64,000 nt of DNA from contig CAMHNI010000006.1 of the NCBI GenBank assembly GCA_946186505.1, positions 62,001 through 126,000 on the forward strand, written 5' to 3'. Position 1 is the stretch's first letter; each line of letters opens with the position of its first letter. The notes beneath the pieces are model-generated. The model worked only from the letters and a program-made list of their open reading frames with translations. It was not told the origin of the DNA and searched no databases. The translations under genes were made by a program, and so were the position numbers. This document shows, in pieces, positions 19,801 to 28,432 of the stretch. This DNA is from an uncultured Prevotellaceae bacterium (lineage in GTDB: Bacteria > Bacteroidota > Bacteroidia > Bacteroidales > Bacteroidaceae).

Positions 19801-22800
19801 GTAGTAGTACTGCTCCACCATCGGACTCTGATACTCCTTCGGCACAGCAAAGCCTGCACCCGTGTAGGTGAGTGCGCCGAAGACATCGACACCTGAGTTG
19901 TCGATGATGTGATAGGTGACGGGCGTTGAGAGCAGCGTGGTCTGTGCATGCGTGGTATTGCCTGCGGGCTGGTCGTCGGCCTGCTCAGCTAATGCCGTGA
20001 AGCCCTGCATCACCTTCTCGTGCTGGAAGCGCGGCATCAGGCGCATATTGCCGTTGCCGTCCTGCACGGCCATGAAGGTGGCGTTGGTCACGGCCAGCGT
20101 CGTCTGGTCGTAGCCCGTGGCTCCGTAAGTGCTGGTGGCGTCGGTCAGGCTCAGCGTCGTGCCGTTGCCCGTCCAAGCGCCGCTGCTGAGAGCGGCCTCG
20201 TCGGCGTTGGTAGTGAAGTAGGTCGAGGTACTGACGTTCTGGATGCGCAGGTTGTAGGGGTCGAAGCCGTTCCAGCCTGCATTGTAGTAAATGGTCTCCA
20301 AGGCATCCTTTGACGGTTCCGAGTTGCCCGTTCCATTGTCATACTGGTAGCCCATCTCGGCATCAATGTTGAAGTTGGGCTTTAGGTACCAGTTGTCGGC
20401 TGCCGCAGCATCGGTCGTGGTGGTGATAGAGCTGCCGTTAGCCTTGGCGTAGTTGCTGCCTTGGCGCAGCAGGAAGCTCGATGCCGACGTTCCTGCCTCG
20501 GTGGCAGCGCCGACATAGCTGTTGACATATTCGTCCTTCACGTCGTAGGTGACGTAGAGGTCGGTCAGGGCACCGCCGCTGGTCACCTCGGGGTAGTCGG
20601 CCAGCGAGGTGATGGTCTTGTCGGCATCTACACGCGTGCTGGCAGCGAGCGGAGTCTTGCTGCCGGTATTGGTAATGATGTCGTACTTGTGGTAACCATA
20701 GACCTTGTGGTTGACGTTGCGGGTGGAGTAGAACTTGTATTGGCTGACCATGGGGCTGTCATACTTGCGCAGGGCCGCCTTGACACTCTCGTAGTCGGGG
20801 TCGTCCTTTTCAACGATGGGCTGGCGCATGATTTCCCAGCCGTGGTTGTCCAAGAGCACGAGCACACCGTCGATGTTGGCCTCCACGAGGTCGAAGGAGC
20901 CGTTACCCAGCTGTATGCTCTGGTACCAATGCTCGCTGTTGGCATAGCTCTTGTTACCCGAACCTGTGCCGCCCGTCCATCCGGCGGCGTTCACCCAGGC
21001 GTTGTAGTTGTTCCAACCCTTGCTCCGCAGTGTCGTCTTCTCTGCATCTGTCAATTCCCCGTTGTTGCTTTCACTGCGCCCAGCCTGTATCTGTGCCGTC
21101 GGGTTGTTGCGCCAGTACTGCTCCAAAGAGGTCACGGTGCGGCGTTCCGTTGTCGTTCCGTTGTCGATAGCTGCCACAGTCGTCAGCTTGTAGGTACCGT
21201 TGCTGTCGTCAGCGCGAAGCAGCATATATTCGGTAGGAACGTTGTCGTCGGAGCCGCCCTCCTCAGCAGTGCTGCCGTTAGGATTCGTCGTTGCATTGTA
21301 AAGGCGGGTACGCGGGTCGTCGGTGACGTTGTTGGTGACGATACCCACACCACTTTGATAGAAGGTGCGCAGGTATGAGTAGTAGTTGGTGCCGCTGTTT
21401 GCATGTGAGTTCTGCCACGAGGTGATATACACATGGTAGGGGTCGCCGGTGGGGCTGACAAGGAACCACGGCCAGCGTGTGCGGGTGGAGGCACCGTTGT
21501 CCTTCTGGTCCTGATAGCGGCTGTCGGTGTAGATGTACATCGGACCGTCGCCGTTGGTATAGGGATAGACGTTTGTGCCAGCGGGTGTTTCATCCATCTC
21601 TACCTTGTCGCTGCCGTCCTCTGAGTGATAGACGGCACCGGTCTTGAACTTCAGCAGGTACATCTTACCGAAGCTGCCAGCGTCGCGCACCAGTGTGGCT
21701 TCTGTTGCAGAGCGGGCCACGCGGGTGTTCATCAAGTCACTGAGGCTGCTGAAGTGGGTGGAGTTCAGGTCGATGGCGTCAGACACCTCATAGCCCACAT
21801 AGACGGTAGGCGTGGCGGCGGTGCTGCTCCAGTCGAAGAGATTGCTGCCGCTGTTGGTCTGAGCGTCGGCCTTGGTGCTGTAATAGTAATAGCGTGTCAC
21901 CAACGGGCTGCGCCAGCTGTCGTCGATGGGGTCGGCATTGCGACCAGATACATCGTTGGGGGTTACGACACGTGATTTCGGCACGTTGCTCTCGGTAAAC
22001 AATTCATTGCCGGATTTGTCCACGAGAATCAGCGTATAGTTGTCGGAACCGACGGTGATTTCAGGGACAGAAGCCGTAACAACTACAGCTCTGCCGTCAC
22101 CGCCGTTGGCGGCTTCGTCGGTAGATAGCTGTGTTGCATTGTCGATAACGGCACGGGCACGGAAATTATATGTGCCTGCCTCCGAGGGTGTAAAGGCGTA
22201 TGTTACTGTCACCACCTTGTTTGCATCCTTCATACTGGCGGTGGAAGACACGTTCTCGTCGTAAGCCGTGCCCACGGGAGTCCACACGTCTGTCCCTGTC
22301 TCCTGCTCAATGACAAGGTAGGAAACGTTGTTTGTTTCAACGTTGTCGGGCGTAGCCGTCGCCGTCAGTGTCGTTGTGTTATCAATGTTGAGCGAGGTGG
22401 TGGTTGCCGTAAGGTGGACGGTGGAGGGATGAATCATGGCAGCTTCAGTGACATACGTGAAGTCGAAGGCCTGATTGGCACCTGCAGTGTTATTCAATCC
22501 AATACGACTATTGCCGCTGTCATAGCCCAAATAGAGGTAGGGCTTGCCATTGAAGGCAGCCTGTGGGCGGAAAAAGAGTTTGTCACTGGCTTGGTATCTC
22601 GTAAGCACCTCAAAGTTTGTTATGGCACCAGCCGTTCCATATTTATAAACACTGAATCTGTCTGCATTTTCCGCATCGTCTGCCATGCCCAAATAGGCAT
22701 TGCTACCGTAATAGCGATTCACAATCTGCACATTATAGGGTGTTCCGATGAAGGCCCACTGTCCACGCTTGGAGGATTCTGTGCTTGGATCGGCGGTAAT

Positions 22801-25800
22801 GTCACTTAGTTTGGATGTATTTACTATTTGTGTCAATGTACCATTATCGCCTAACAATGCGTAATTGTCATTGTTAGCTGACCGCATAGCATACCAGTTG
22901 ATGGTGGCATCATTCTCGGTAAAGGGCATGATGTTAGTCGTGTTAGCTGTGGTGGTTAGCGTTCCCCAACGCGTAGCATCAAGGTCGTATGTCACATAGA
23001 GGTTGTATCTGTTATCAGCCAATTTACTGGTGCTGATGGCGGCTGTGTAATCAACCTCGTCGGTAGCATCGTTTTTGTAGAACCAATGGTGGTTGCTGGT
23101 GAAGGCGCGATAGAGGAAATGTGGGGTATGCTGGCTGCCTGATGTGCTGCTGTTCTTGATGGAAGTAGCATCAGTCTTATAGTAACCTTGCAGCTGGCTC
23201 TCCACTTGCTTGTTCCCATTAAGAATGTTGATGGTGACAGTGGGCAGCTGCTGTATATATACTTTTGTAACTGTGTCATAACTGCCATGTTTTTTATCTA
23301 CTGAACGGCATTGCATCTCATTGTCGGTAGATATGGCCAAATAATGATTGTTGTTGTCATCGTATGCAAGCGTCGCAGAGGTACTTGTAGTACGGTCATA
23401 CACAAGATAATACTCTGCTGAAGTCTCGACTGTACTGGTTGCGGTATTTCCCTGCCAGTAGAGAATACAATACTTGTTTGCGCTGGCACTTGAGGTTACT
23501 AAGTTGGGGCTATTATTATATCTTGTACTTGCATACTGTCCGATGGCCTTGCTCTTTAACTGAACATTGTAGGGGTCACTTCCCAAATCCCACATATAGC
23601 TGTTGTCAAGCACACCTTGGTTGCTAACTGTAATGTCACTCGTTTGGGGGGTGCTCTGTGCATCTACAGCATCATATTTTAACTGTGTAAGCTGGAAGGT
23701 TCCATTCTTCACATGCTCAACCAAGTGAATGTAACGGCTGTTACCCCAGATGGCATGCACTTTTCCCTCCCCCATCTTCGTGGCGTCAACGGTGTAGCCC
23801 ACATAGATGTCCTGTTGGTTCCAGAATGACGGGGTTCCAGTATTGGCCTGCGCCTCTGCCTGTGAGTCGAAGTAAAGGTAGGTGGAGACGAAGGGACTGC
23901 GGTACTGGTCGGCAAGCGGGTCGGTGTTGCCTCCCGATACTGTGGCATGGGTCACCGTCTGGGTGAACACCTCGTTGCCGGCGTTGTCGATGAGGTGGAG
24001 CGTATAGTCACCGTCGTAGGGAACACTTTCCTGAACACTGATGGCTACCGCACCGGCACTTGCTGCCGTTGCGGCATCATCGGTGGTCTTGACTACCGTG
24101 GCATCGGCATCGGTGAGTACGGCCCGAAAGATGTATGTAGCAATGCTGGTCGGGGTGAACGTCTGAGTGTATTCGGTATCCGAAACAGGGTCAGTCACTG
24201 TGGCAATGTCGGTGAACTCGCTGTCGGCTCCACCTGTGGTCTTATACTGGAACTTCAGGCTGGTGAGTGCGCCCTTGCCATTCCATACGGGTGTGGCTTT
24301 CAGCGTGACGGTGCTATTAACCTGTGCTGCAGATACATTGGAAGAGAACGTCACCGTGGGGTCGGAAGGCTCGAAATCGGCGGTCTTCTGGATGAAGACG
24401 TAATCAAGAGCCACGTTGCTGCTGCCACTGTGGTAGACATTGACCGTCTTGTTCTCCTTGACAGTGAACTCGTCAGTGGTGTATTCAGTCAACTGGTCTT
24501 TCGTCGCACCAGCATAGTTGCCCACTTCATTGGCAGCATCTGTGCCGCCCACGCGGATGGAGTAGTAGCCACCGTCGTTGCTGGCACTGGCCACCACACC
24601 GATGGTTACCTTGTAGGTGCCTGGCTCCAGGGTAGTGATGGTACCAAAATTGTTGCCGTCACGCCTGACACCGCTACCAGCAGAGCAAAGGGCCTCCACT
24701 CTGCCTTGGAAAGAATCCCAGTTTGTGGTGTGGTCGGGAACGACACCACCGTGACCGCTAATATCCTCGGCTTCGGTATAGAACACCACGTTCTCCTTCT
24801 CCTTTTCGTAGGTGTATGGCGCGCTGATGTTGGCAGTGTTGACACTGAGATAGTTGCCATACCACGGCTGGGAGATTGTGTTGTTGGATTGCGTCATGGC
24901 TCCGTTTCCTGTAGTCTTGTAAAGCGTGGTGCCCTCAAGGATGTAGCGCGGTATGTAGTATTTCACGTCGGTGGCTGCGTCGTAGTAGCCGCTGCTTAGT
25001 GTCTTGGTGGCTACTGTTGCCCCGTTCTCTTGCAGGTTGGCTGTAGCAAGGTAGGAATAATCATATTCCTTGTCAAGTGCATTTTGCTTGGCTGTTTTTG
25101 TTGCTCCTGGCAATAGCTGGTCGATAAGGTACTGGGCATCGCGCTTGACGAAAAGGTTGCTGGGATTGTTGCGATAGAGGGCTGTCAGCTCGTCGATGTA
25201 GCCGAGTATCTTTGTCTCCATGCCAAAGTTAACCACGTAACCCTTCGATGCATCGTTGGTCTGCGCGTAGCTGCCCGTCGTCACCGTGCCGTCGGAAGAG
25301 GTCAGGGTGCAATCGGTGCCACCGGTGAGTCCGGGAATGTTGATGGTGAGTTCGCGAAACTGGTTCTTGTTGTATTTCGGCACCTGTACGGTGAAGGTCA
25401 GTTGTTTGTTGGTGTCATCCCACGTGGGAGTACCAATGGTTGCGTTCTTATAGATGTTGTAGTACTCCCAGTACTCGTCGGCACTGGTTACCCATACCTT
25501 GTCCTTGTAAGTGGCATTTGTGGCAATGTCGGTGACCAGTTGTCTCGGGTACGTGCCCATGCCGTGGCATCCGTAGAATATGGGGTCGGTGCTACCCGAT
25601 GCGATGGCCGACTCCGTCTGTGTGAGGAAATTCTGCTCCTTCGTAGCATCGGCATTGGGGAAGGTGCGTGCCGTCGACCCGTTGCTCTTATCAGAGAACG
25701 TGGTAGGCAGCGACGTCGTCCATGTGCTGACGTTGTTACTGATGGCAGGATGTGTGGCATCTGCCGACTGGAAGATGCTCCAGCACATCTCGTTGGAAGC

Positions 25801-26532
25801 TGCTGTGGCATCAATGTAGTTCTTGTCACCATTAGGCTCCACCATGACTTTCAGCCCTATGCCTGTGACGTTATTTTCCCAAAGCTCACTCAGCGGCTGG
25901 AAGCGCGAGGCGATGGATGCTATCTTCTCAGCGTCGGTGTCACCAGTGATGTTGTTCACGTCGTGCTGGGCAAAGCTCCATCCCGTGCGCACCATAATTT
26001 GCGCCTCGTCACCCTGCATGTGGGCATAGTTGTTGTCATTGTAGGATGCGGGCCAGATGGCACTCGTTGCCGTAAAGCGGTGCTCCTTGCCAGCATCGTC
26101 GGTGAACGTCAATGGCTGGTAGTCGTTGACATTCTGACTCCTGGCGCCCATATAGGTGGTGTTATAGGGGGCGTTCAGTGCGTCTTCGCCGCGCGGACAG
26201 ATGCCCCAGTTCACCTTCCCGTCGTTGCCTAACCGCCAGTCACCATAAAGCGGGTAGCCGTTCATCAGTGCCCAGTTGTTGAGGTACTCGCCCGTGCCCA
26301 TGTCATCGGAGGTGATGACGAGGGCACACTGACGGTTGTACTTCACGGGTGCCATTTGGGGAGCACCAGCATCGGCATTGTAGTCCGTTGCGGGAATGCT
26401 GACGGTAACGGTCTCATAGCCCGTGACGTCAGTGGGCAGCGTCTCCTCACTCTGCGCCCACACACTGCTGCTCCCCCACCCTGCCAGCAGGAGGAGCACT
26501 AAGAACTTATACTTCATTGTATTCATAGTCAT
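13816..26532 (-). CDS. Giant modular secreted protein (4238 aa) with deacetylase-like N-domain
   Basis: Signal peptide (residues 1-~27, ending VWAQ). Residues ~65-365 resemble a NodB-type polysaccharide deacetylase fold: VITSDDM (~75), WSFAQHD, FYGCHGMG and WVTSADEYWEYY (~351); activity is unproven. Residues ~585-712 look like a CBM6/35-type sugar-binding module (EAED...DYVFIQK). Two Ig-like domains follow at ~724-831 and ~1368-1490. From ~830 to ~3750 a module repeats at least ten times, marked by W-x-x-x-G-x-P/D-P-Y-(N/D/G)-(V/L/F) at about residues 984, 1263, 1694, 2091, 2349, 2607, 2857, 3116, 3396 and 3662, spacing mostly 250-280. Each is preceded by a Tyr-rich YxYYS...VYVxY half. The C-tail (VYDLQGRR...GVYIVNGRK) is the Prevotella secretion-type tail. 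I infer a cell-surface glycan-binding or adhesive protein. Confidence 0.85.
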   Translation of the reverse strand: MTMNTMKYKFLVLLLLAGWGSSSVWAQSEETLPTDVTGYETVTVSIPATDYNADAGAPQMAPVKYNRQCALVITSDDMGTGEYLNNWALMNGYPLYGDWRLGNDGKVNWGICPRGEDALNAPYNTTYMGARSQNVNDYQPLTFTDDAGKEHRFTATSAIWPASYNDNNYAHMQGDEAQIMVRTGWSFAQHDVNNITGDTDAEKIASIASRFQPLSELWENNVTGIGLKVMVEPNGDKNYIDATAASNEMCWSIFQSADATHPAISNNVSTWTTSLPTTFSDKSNGSTARTFPNADATKEQNFLTQTESAIASGSTDPIFYGCHGMGTYPRQLVTDIATNATYKDKVWVTSADEYWEYYNIYKNATIGTPTWDDTNKQLTFTVQVPKYNKNQFRELTINIPGLTGGTDCTLTSSDGTVTTGSYAQTNDASKGYVVNFGMETKILGYIDELTALYRNNPSNLFVKRDAQYLIDQLLPGATKTAKQNALDKEYDYSYLATANLQENGATVATKTLSSGYYDAATDVKYYIPRYILEGTTLYKTTGNGAMTQSNNTISQPWYGNYLSVNTANISAPYTYEKEKENVVFYTEAEDISGHGGVVPDHTTNWDSFQGRVEALCSAGSGVRRDGNNFGTITTLEPGTYKVTIGVVASASNDGGYYSIRVGGTDAANEVGNYAGATKDQLTEYTTDEFTVKENKTVNVYHSGSSNVALDYVFIQKTADFEPSDPTVTFSSNVSAAQVNSTVTLKATPVWNGKGALTSLKFQYKTTGGADSEFTDIATVTDPVSDTEYTQTFTPTSIATYIFRAVLTDADATVVKTTDDAATAASAGAVAISVQESVPYDGDYTLHLIDNAGNEVFTQTVTHATVSGGNTDPLADQYRSPFVSTYLYFDSQAEAQANTGTPSFWNQQDIYVGYTVDATKMGEGKVHAIWGNSRYIHLVEHVKNGTFQLTQLKYDAVDAQSTPQTSDITVSNQGVLDNSYMWDLGSDPYNVQLKSKAIGQYASTRYNNSPNLVTSSASANKYCILYWQGNTATSTVETSAEYYLVYDRTTSTSATLAYDDNNNHYLAISTDNEMQCRSVDKKHGSYDTVTKVYIQQLPTVTINILNGNKQVESQLQGYYKTDATSIKNSSTSGSQHTPHFLYRAFTSNHHWFYKNDATDEVDYTAAISTSKLADNRYNLYVTYDLDATRWGTLTTTANTTNIMPFTENDATINWYAMRSANNDNYALLGDNGTLTQIVNTSKLSDITADPSTESSKRGQWAFIGTPYNVQIVNRYYGSNAYLGMADDAENADRFSVYKYGTAGAITNFEVLTRYQASDKLFFRPQAAFNGKPYLYLGYDSGNSRIGLNNTAGANQAFDFTYVTEAAMIHPSTVHLTATTTSLNIDNTTTLTATATPDNVETNNVSYLVIEQETGTDVWTPVGTAYDENVSSTASMKDANKVVTVTYAFTPSEAGTYNFRARAVIDNATQLSTDEAANGGDGRAVVVTASVPEITVGSDNYTLILVDKSGNELFTESNVPKSRVVTPNDVSGRNADPIDDSWRSPLVTRYYYYSTKADAQTNSGSNLFDWSSTAATPTVYVGYEVSDAIDLNSTHFSSLSDLMNTRVARSATEATLVRDAGSFGKMYLLKFKTGAVYHSEDGSDKVEMDETPAGTNVYPYTNGDGPMYIYTDSRYQDQKDNGASTRTRWPWFLVSPTGDPYHVYITSWQNSHANSGTNYYSYLRTFYQSGVGIVTNNVTDDPRTRLYNATTNPNGSTAEEGGSDDNVPTEYMLLRADDSNGTYKLTTVAAIDNGTTTERRTVTSLEQYWRNNPTAQIQAGRSESNNGELTDAEKTTLRSKGWNNYNAWVNAAGWTGGTGSGNKSYANSEHWYQSIQLGNGSFDLVEANIDGVLVLLDNHGWEIMRQPIVEKDDPDYESVKAALRKYDSPMVSQYKFYSTRNVNHKVYGYHKYDIITNTGSKTPLAASTRVDADKTITSLADYPEVTSGGALTDLYVTYDVKDEYVNSYVGAATEAGTSASSFLLRQGSNYAKANGSSITTTTDAAAADNWYLKPNFNIDAEMGYQYDNGTGNSEPSKDALETIYYNAGWNGFDPYNLRIQNVSTSTYFTTNADEAALSSGAWTGNGTTLSLTDATSTYGATGYDQTTLAVTNATFMAVQDGNGNMRLMPRFQHEKVMQGFTALAEQADDQPAGNTTHAQTTLLSTPVTYHIIDNSGVDVFGALTYTGAGFAVPKEYQSPMVEQYYYHSSLSDAQDNRTTSNVTTVSPNDVVYVSYKVSDDFNADKAYTIYGAISYMHACYRYGIAEDNSSNGNYLWWMQNQKVDRDNGNDISLTTLPFLDNTYAWQVGATPDPYNVRFLNKGAHRYLNQSTTGNDNRMEQLAIIQTEGEVPATATPFCILYYGDDTDDCTLYNRTYEKYVYDNNGDWRANTSRTGDNRRLTITELPAISINVVNAANEVECTLEGFFKSGCTWSNSFTPFYLQRIYTSGHTFYYTLADAAAGTNAISGTVDDATVTANSAVYVKYTLSSDWGAAVDNDDLAAKKAAQTIKVLPSPDNNNKINWYALRTNNAKYLGFTSATGNLGDVSQTNATSDVDKDANKLAQWALMGTPYKLQLVDRYHGTSNYLAVSEDAKAGDFAFISDGTADITTWEVCTGYSSNAKLLIRPQRSLNGETPYLYIGWNGGAGNMSLTMSTGGNQGLDLTWLKETDAKHVTFKLYDRNGNYMAETANGGIADVKIDGVSIGDDLSALFDHTNMQRRYCEYTFYSDAEMTNAETKASDNLNETVYVKWDYTADAPVFSQPGWDKRDYQYYMLGVWGFNNYNLMDVEGEGTTDSPYTFKPNSDVGTPRDLKHQFAIVGNPYGFKLYNRAADRDIKRNKDLEITFADKEADGTTPTEEITFDLPIVSGSAYTSTETHFRSTKTGRYLSVTGTNENKLFSMTDNARGYTRFRYIIVPVRVFKEGAVSSTAEKDYRMYALEMNPSGTARATDARITTNDLRATGNAIGNARDFNHAFCNYTYYQKYDWNTSVSAPVPDDGLSYYGGKDQNKRQFIATYTVDQDAFDRLYYLDNSPHHDNAYSSKGAESTSNAGSYTTLHHSDLSTVKADTKDIYRWKFTGDPYDLQIHNMSMGEFADNYALAVKVPTETGATAPTEAAGTLVLLTDDLKTDDSDTESYGQYSHWEIIQRSDGHYLFWNIETPERYTYSLTSQADKLNKNNLYMTVPPFENGSTTVLNINQVEWNLVDVFNHYDVTWHVMEKNGESSYTEVATDTKVVDENVVVTIEDLPASVKRHFCDYEKMYIDAACTTEITEHTVNAATDIYVPYTLDSGAPEFVTEAPTGTPTGTESYWYEIHFPNAGSYLYADGTGINKDSHDIGIIRTNGSTTSYPHYRWALIGSPYDVKFYNMETKNFMTNDGKALSMGSTGTSFDLLDNTVDDEDIEGLGTIFDTATSTYITGNAGLQAYQSGYTACEFSNVNGVVHIVFRLHYSDKTLRKYDSDNDGDLSDEPEGNAVNTLGNIDITTFQKLGKDLNEIFPQSWKRTFCNYTYYWKTGTGENSTISEIETTQTEVTQEMINAFNNDSNHQPIYVHVTYDFEGGQNPKWSTADKKYTGKHWYYLVNNHRPNGEQGKMVYRDVSPKLRVSTSLQQNRLYLNNFEWCVIGDPYGFKMLNRYDPDHRFDEYIRVTDSQDSHRDGLQLEQSGTDSQNIFEMMPGQHSYNFWIHPIYNQDVMDEYTSEMSYVGNNYNGSAAIIPNDQQTMAYLKTNSSANFRLEIQSDATLAEYVKYAGFVGGLKYDKVMDAMREDAADGELSDEEKTAIRALIDDPENIVQMKQGYYRIVPYMQEDGTGVHKYLRGYQKETELSGSENHCLKVETKELAEYDPASIFWFEGTKEDETDYPRYYVRTQGLSMSASNAGFLSSDSEYKCRYEDLGASITQLKVASNNGDLQHNYLSCTNNATTSATDQCFDEQAGQLKTRFYLQPVGIGGNEMPFKMKMNVGDLRDAGDAKLAKLRYTYTSLYVPYDLLLPENCDAEAFIGKTEHYHPAFVATEDNYYNKDEYSLYLHSVDLHQTKQDANENDISARFIPAGTPVVFRSVSGVTDIEFTLPSDAPSEAISGNTLSGTYLKTANSSAQIRIFGRESDENGRTGRVGFFPRQLEDTPLTNNKVYYMQEDHSSESSRKGIFFEFTDDATVGIANVGGRSDDKVYDLQGRRLDPERVQRTGVYIVNGRKVVLRK

Positions 26533-26693
26533 AATTATTTGTCCTTCTCAATATATCAGTAGTTTTACCTTCTGTTCTATTCTATCATCCATATAAGTAA
26601 CGCATCCCCACACCCTAACGCTCCCCATAAATGGAGGGGGGCAAGGAGCGAAGAAGAGTTCCTTCTTTTCAGTGTTATTCCGTATATGCACTA

Positions 26694-26701
26694 CAAAGTT
26701 A
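26694..26701 (-). promoter_or_regulatory. -7 element TAACTTTG for the giant gene
   Basis: Matches TAnnTTTG on the minus strand about 160 bp before the start codon; no TTTG at the standard distance was found. The leader between holds no clear structure. Confidence 0.5.
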
Positions 26702-26830
26702 TACATAATTATCCAAACGGAATGGATTAACCTTTTTTTTTAAGAATTTTTTAATGACTTTACATATACAGAATCCACTCAGCACCCGTGTCAAGAACAA
26801 AGAGAAATGACGTACAAAATAAAAGTGCCA

Positions 26831-26975
26831 TTTTCGCCGTCACCTCCGCCTTTTCGCCGTAACGCAATGTGGCACAGAAAGTTAGGCAAGGTGGAAGAGA
26901 AAAAATATCAATCACCACGCTTAAAGCCATGTGCCACAAAGAGTTACGGCGAAAAGGTGGAGGTGACGGCAAAAA
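26831..26975. repeat. Intergenic element with 44-45-bp inverted arms
   Basis: Arms 26831-26875 and 26931-26975 are near-perfect reverse complements (both contain GCCGTCACCTCC and CTTTTCGCCGTAAC), with ~55 bp between them. There is no reading frame. It resembles a small non-autonomous element or a large hairpin. Confidence 0.85.
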
Positions 26976-27052
26976 CGAAACTTTATTTGGGGCGCGTGCA
27001 GCCTCGACTGTGGCGGCGAGGGCGCCCGCGTTCCCGGTCAGCCGCAAAAAAA

Positions 27053-27076
27053 ACGCCCTCCACGGAGGGAGGGCGT
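27053..27076 (-). terminator. Terminator of gap
   Basis: On the minus strand ACGCCCTCC / GGAGGGCGT form a 9-bp stem with a 6-nt loop, followed by eight T. It lies 24 bp after the gap stop. Confidence 0.85.
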
Positions 27077-27099
27077 ACTGTTATCGCGGTAAAGCGGTA

Positions 27100-28125
27100 T
27101 TACTTCAGCTCAGCGAGGTACTTGATGGTGCGAACCATCTGAGAAGTGTAAGAGTTCTCATTGTCGTACCAAGCAACAACCTGAACGAGAGAGTTGCCGT
27201 CGCCAATCTTGCTGACCATGGTCTGGTTAGCGTCGAACAGTGAACCGAACTTCATACCGATGATGTCGCTAGAAACCAGCTTCTCCTCAGTGTAACCGAA
27301 CGACTCGTTCTGAGCAGCCTTCATGGCAGCGTTGATGCCCTCAACAGTCACCTCACCCTTAACAACAGCGTGCAGGATGGTGGTAGAACCTGTGGGAGTC
27401 GGAACGCGCTGAGCAGCACCGATCAGCTTACCGTTCAGCTCGGGGATAACGAGACCGATAGCCTTGGCAGCACCAGTTGAGTTAGGAACGATGTTCTGGG
27501 CACCGGCACGGGCACGCTGAACATCACCCTTGCGCTGAGGACCGTCGAGAATCATCTGGTCGCCAGTGTAAGCGTGAACAGTGGTCATGATACCGCTCTG
27601 GATAGCAGCGAAGTCGTTCAGAGCCTTGGTCATGGGAGCCAGACAGTTAGTGGTGCAAGAAGCAGCCGAGATAACGGTGTCAGCAGGAGTCAGGGTCTTG
27701 TGGTTTACGTTGTAAACGATAGTGGGCAGGTCATTGCCGGCAGGAGCAGAAATCACAACCTTCTTGGCACCAGCGGTCAGGTGGGCAGAAGCCTTCTCCT
27801 TAGAAGTATAGAAACCTGTGCACTCCAGAACGACATCAACGTCCAGCTTGCCCCAAGGCAGCTCGGCAGCGTTAGGAATAGCATAGATAGTGATCTTCTT
27901 ACCATCAACAACGATGAAGTCCTCACCAGCCTCTACAGTGTGCTTGTTCTCTCCGAACTTGCCGGCGAAACCACCCTGAGCGGTGTCATACTTCAGCAGA
28001 TGAGCAAGCATCTTGGGGCTTGTCAAGTCGTTGATAGCTACTACTTCATAACCTTCAGCCTCGAACATCTGGCGGAAAGCGAGGCGACCGATACGGCCAA
28101 AACCGTTAATTGCTACTTTTGTCAT
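27100..28125 (-). CDS. gapA: Glyceraldehyde-3-phosphate dehydrogenase
   Basis: Glycolytic enzyme that converts glyceraldehyde 3-phosphate, phosphate and NAD+ to 1,3-bisphosphoglycerate. It has the NAD-binding GFGRIGR at the N-terminus, the active site SCTTNCLAP with the catalytic Cys at ~155, and the C-terminal WYDNE segment. 341 aa, full length. It is transcribed alone and diverges from mscL. Its last 369 bp are repeated at 13008-13376 as a truncated copy in the same orientation, 14.1 kb away. Confidence 0.97.
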   Translation of the reverse strand: MTKVAINGFGRIGRLAFRQMFEAEGYEVVAINDLTSPKMLAHLLKYDTAQGGFAGKFGENKHTVEAGEDFIVVDGKKITIYAIPNAAELPWGKLDVDVVLECTGFYTSKEKASAHLTAGAKKVVISAPAGNDLPTIVYNVNHKTLTPADTVISAASCTTNCLAPMTKALNDFAAIQSGIMTTVHAYTGDQMILDGPQRKGDVQRARAGAQNIVPNSTGAAKAIGLVIPELNGKLIGAAQRVPTPTGSTTILHAVVKGEVTVEGINAAMKAAQNESFGYTEEKLVSSDIIGMKFGSLFDANQTMVSKIGDGNSLVQVVAWYDNENSYTSQMVRTIKYLAELK

Positions 28126-28256
28126 TGTTTTGTTTGTTTATTAAAAGGGTTAAAATATTACCAATTTTACTATTCTACGATTTGCGTTTTTGTTGTCGGA
28201 CAACATAAAAAGCAAGAAATTTGCACATTTTGCGCACTTTTTTCTCATTTCGAGCG

Positions 28257-28264
28257 CAAAGTTA
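28257..28264 (-). promoter_or_regulatory. -7 element TAACTTTG for gap
   Basis: TAnnTTTG match on the minus strand, about 130 bp before the gap start and 12 bp from the oppositely directed mscL -7 element. Confidence 0.55.
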
Positions 28265-28276
28265 CGAAAAAATTCC

Positions 28277-28284
28277 TATATTTG
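28277..28284 (+). promoter_or_regulatory. -7 element TATATTTG for mscL
   Basis: TAnnTTTG match about 150 bp before mscL; the leader that follows is made largely of 7-bp arrays. Confidence 0.6.
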
Positions 28285-28306
28285 CAGCGTGTTTCAATCT
28301 TAATTT

Positions 28307-28348
28307 AAGTGAAAAGTGAAAAGCAGAAAGTGAAAAGTGAGATAAGTC
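28307..28348 (+). repeat. 7-bp array (AAGTGAA) in the mscL leader
   Basis: Six heptamers: AAGTGAA, AAGTGAA, AAGCAGA, AAGTGAA, AAGTGAG, ATAAGTC. Confidence 0.85.
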
Positions 28349-28404
28349 AAGGCAAAAAGCCAAGATTGCAAAACGAAGATTACAATTCACACATCAATAT
28401 TATT

Positions 28405-28432
28405 CATCATTAAACATTAAACATTAAGCATT
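28405..28432 (+). repeat. 7-bp array (AAACATT) touching the mscL start
   Basis: Four heptamers (CATCATT, AAACATT, AAACATT, AAGCATT) end at the base before the ATG of mscL. Unit sequence differs from the array 57 bp upstream, but the period is the same. Confidence 0.85.

Noticed and set aside
26807..27243. Genes between gap and the giant protein
   Set aside because: The frames are readings of the inverted-repeat element and antisense gap, with no conserved features.
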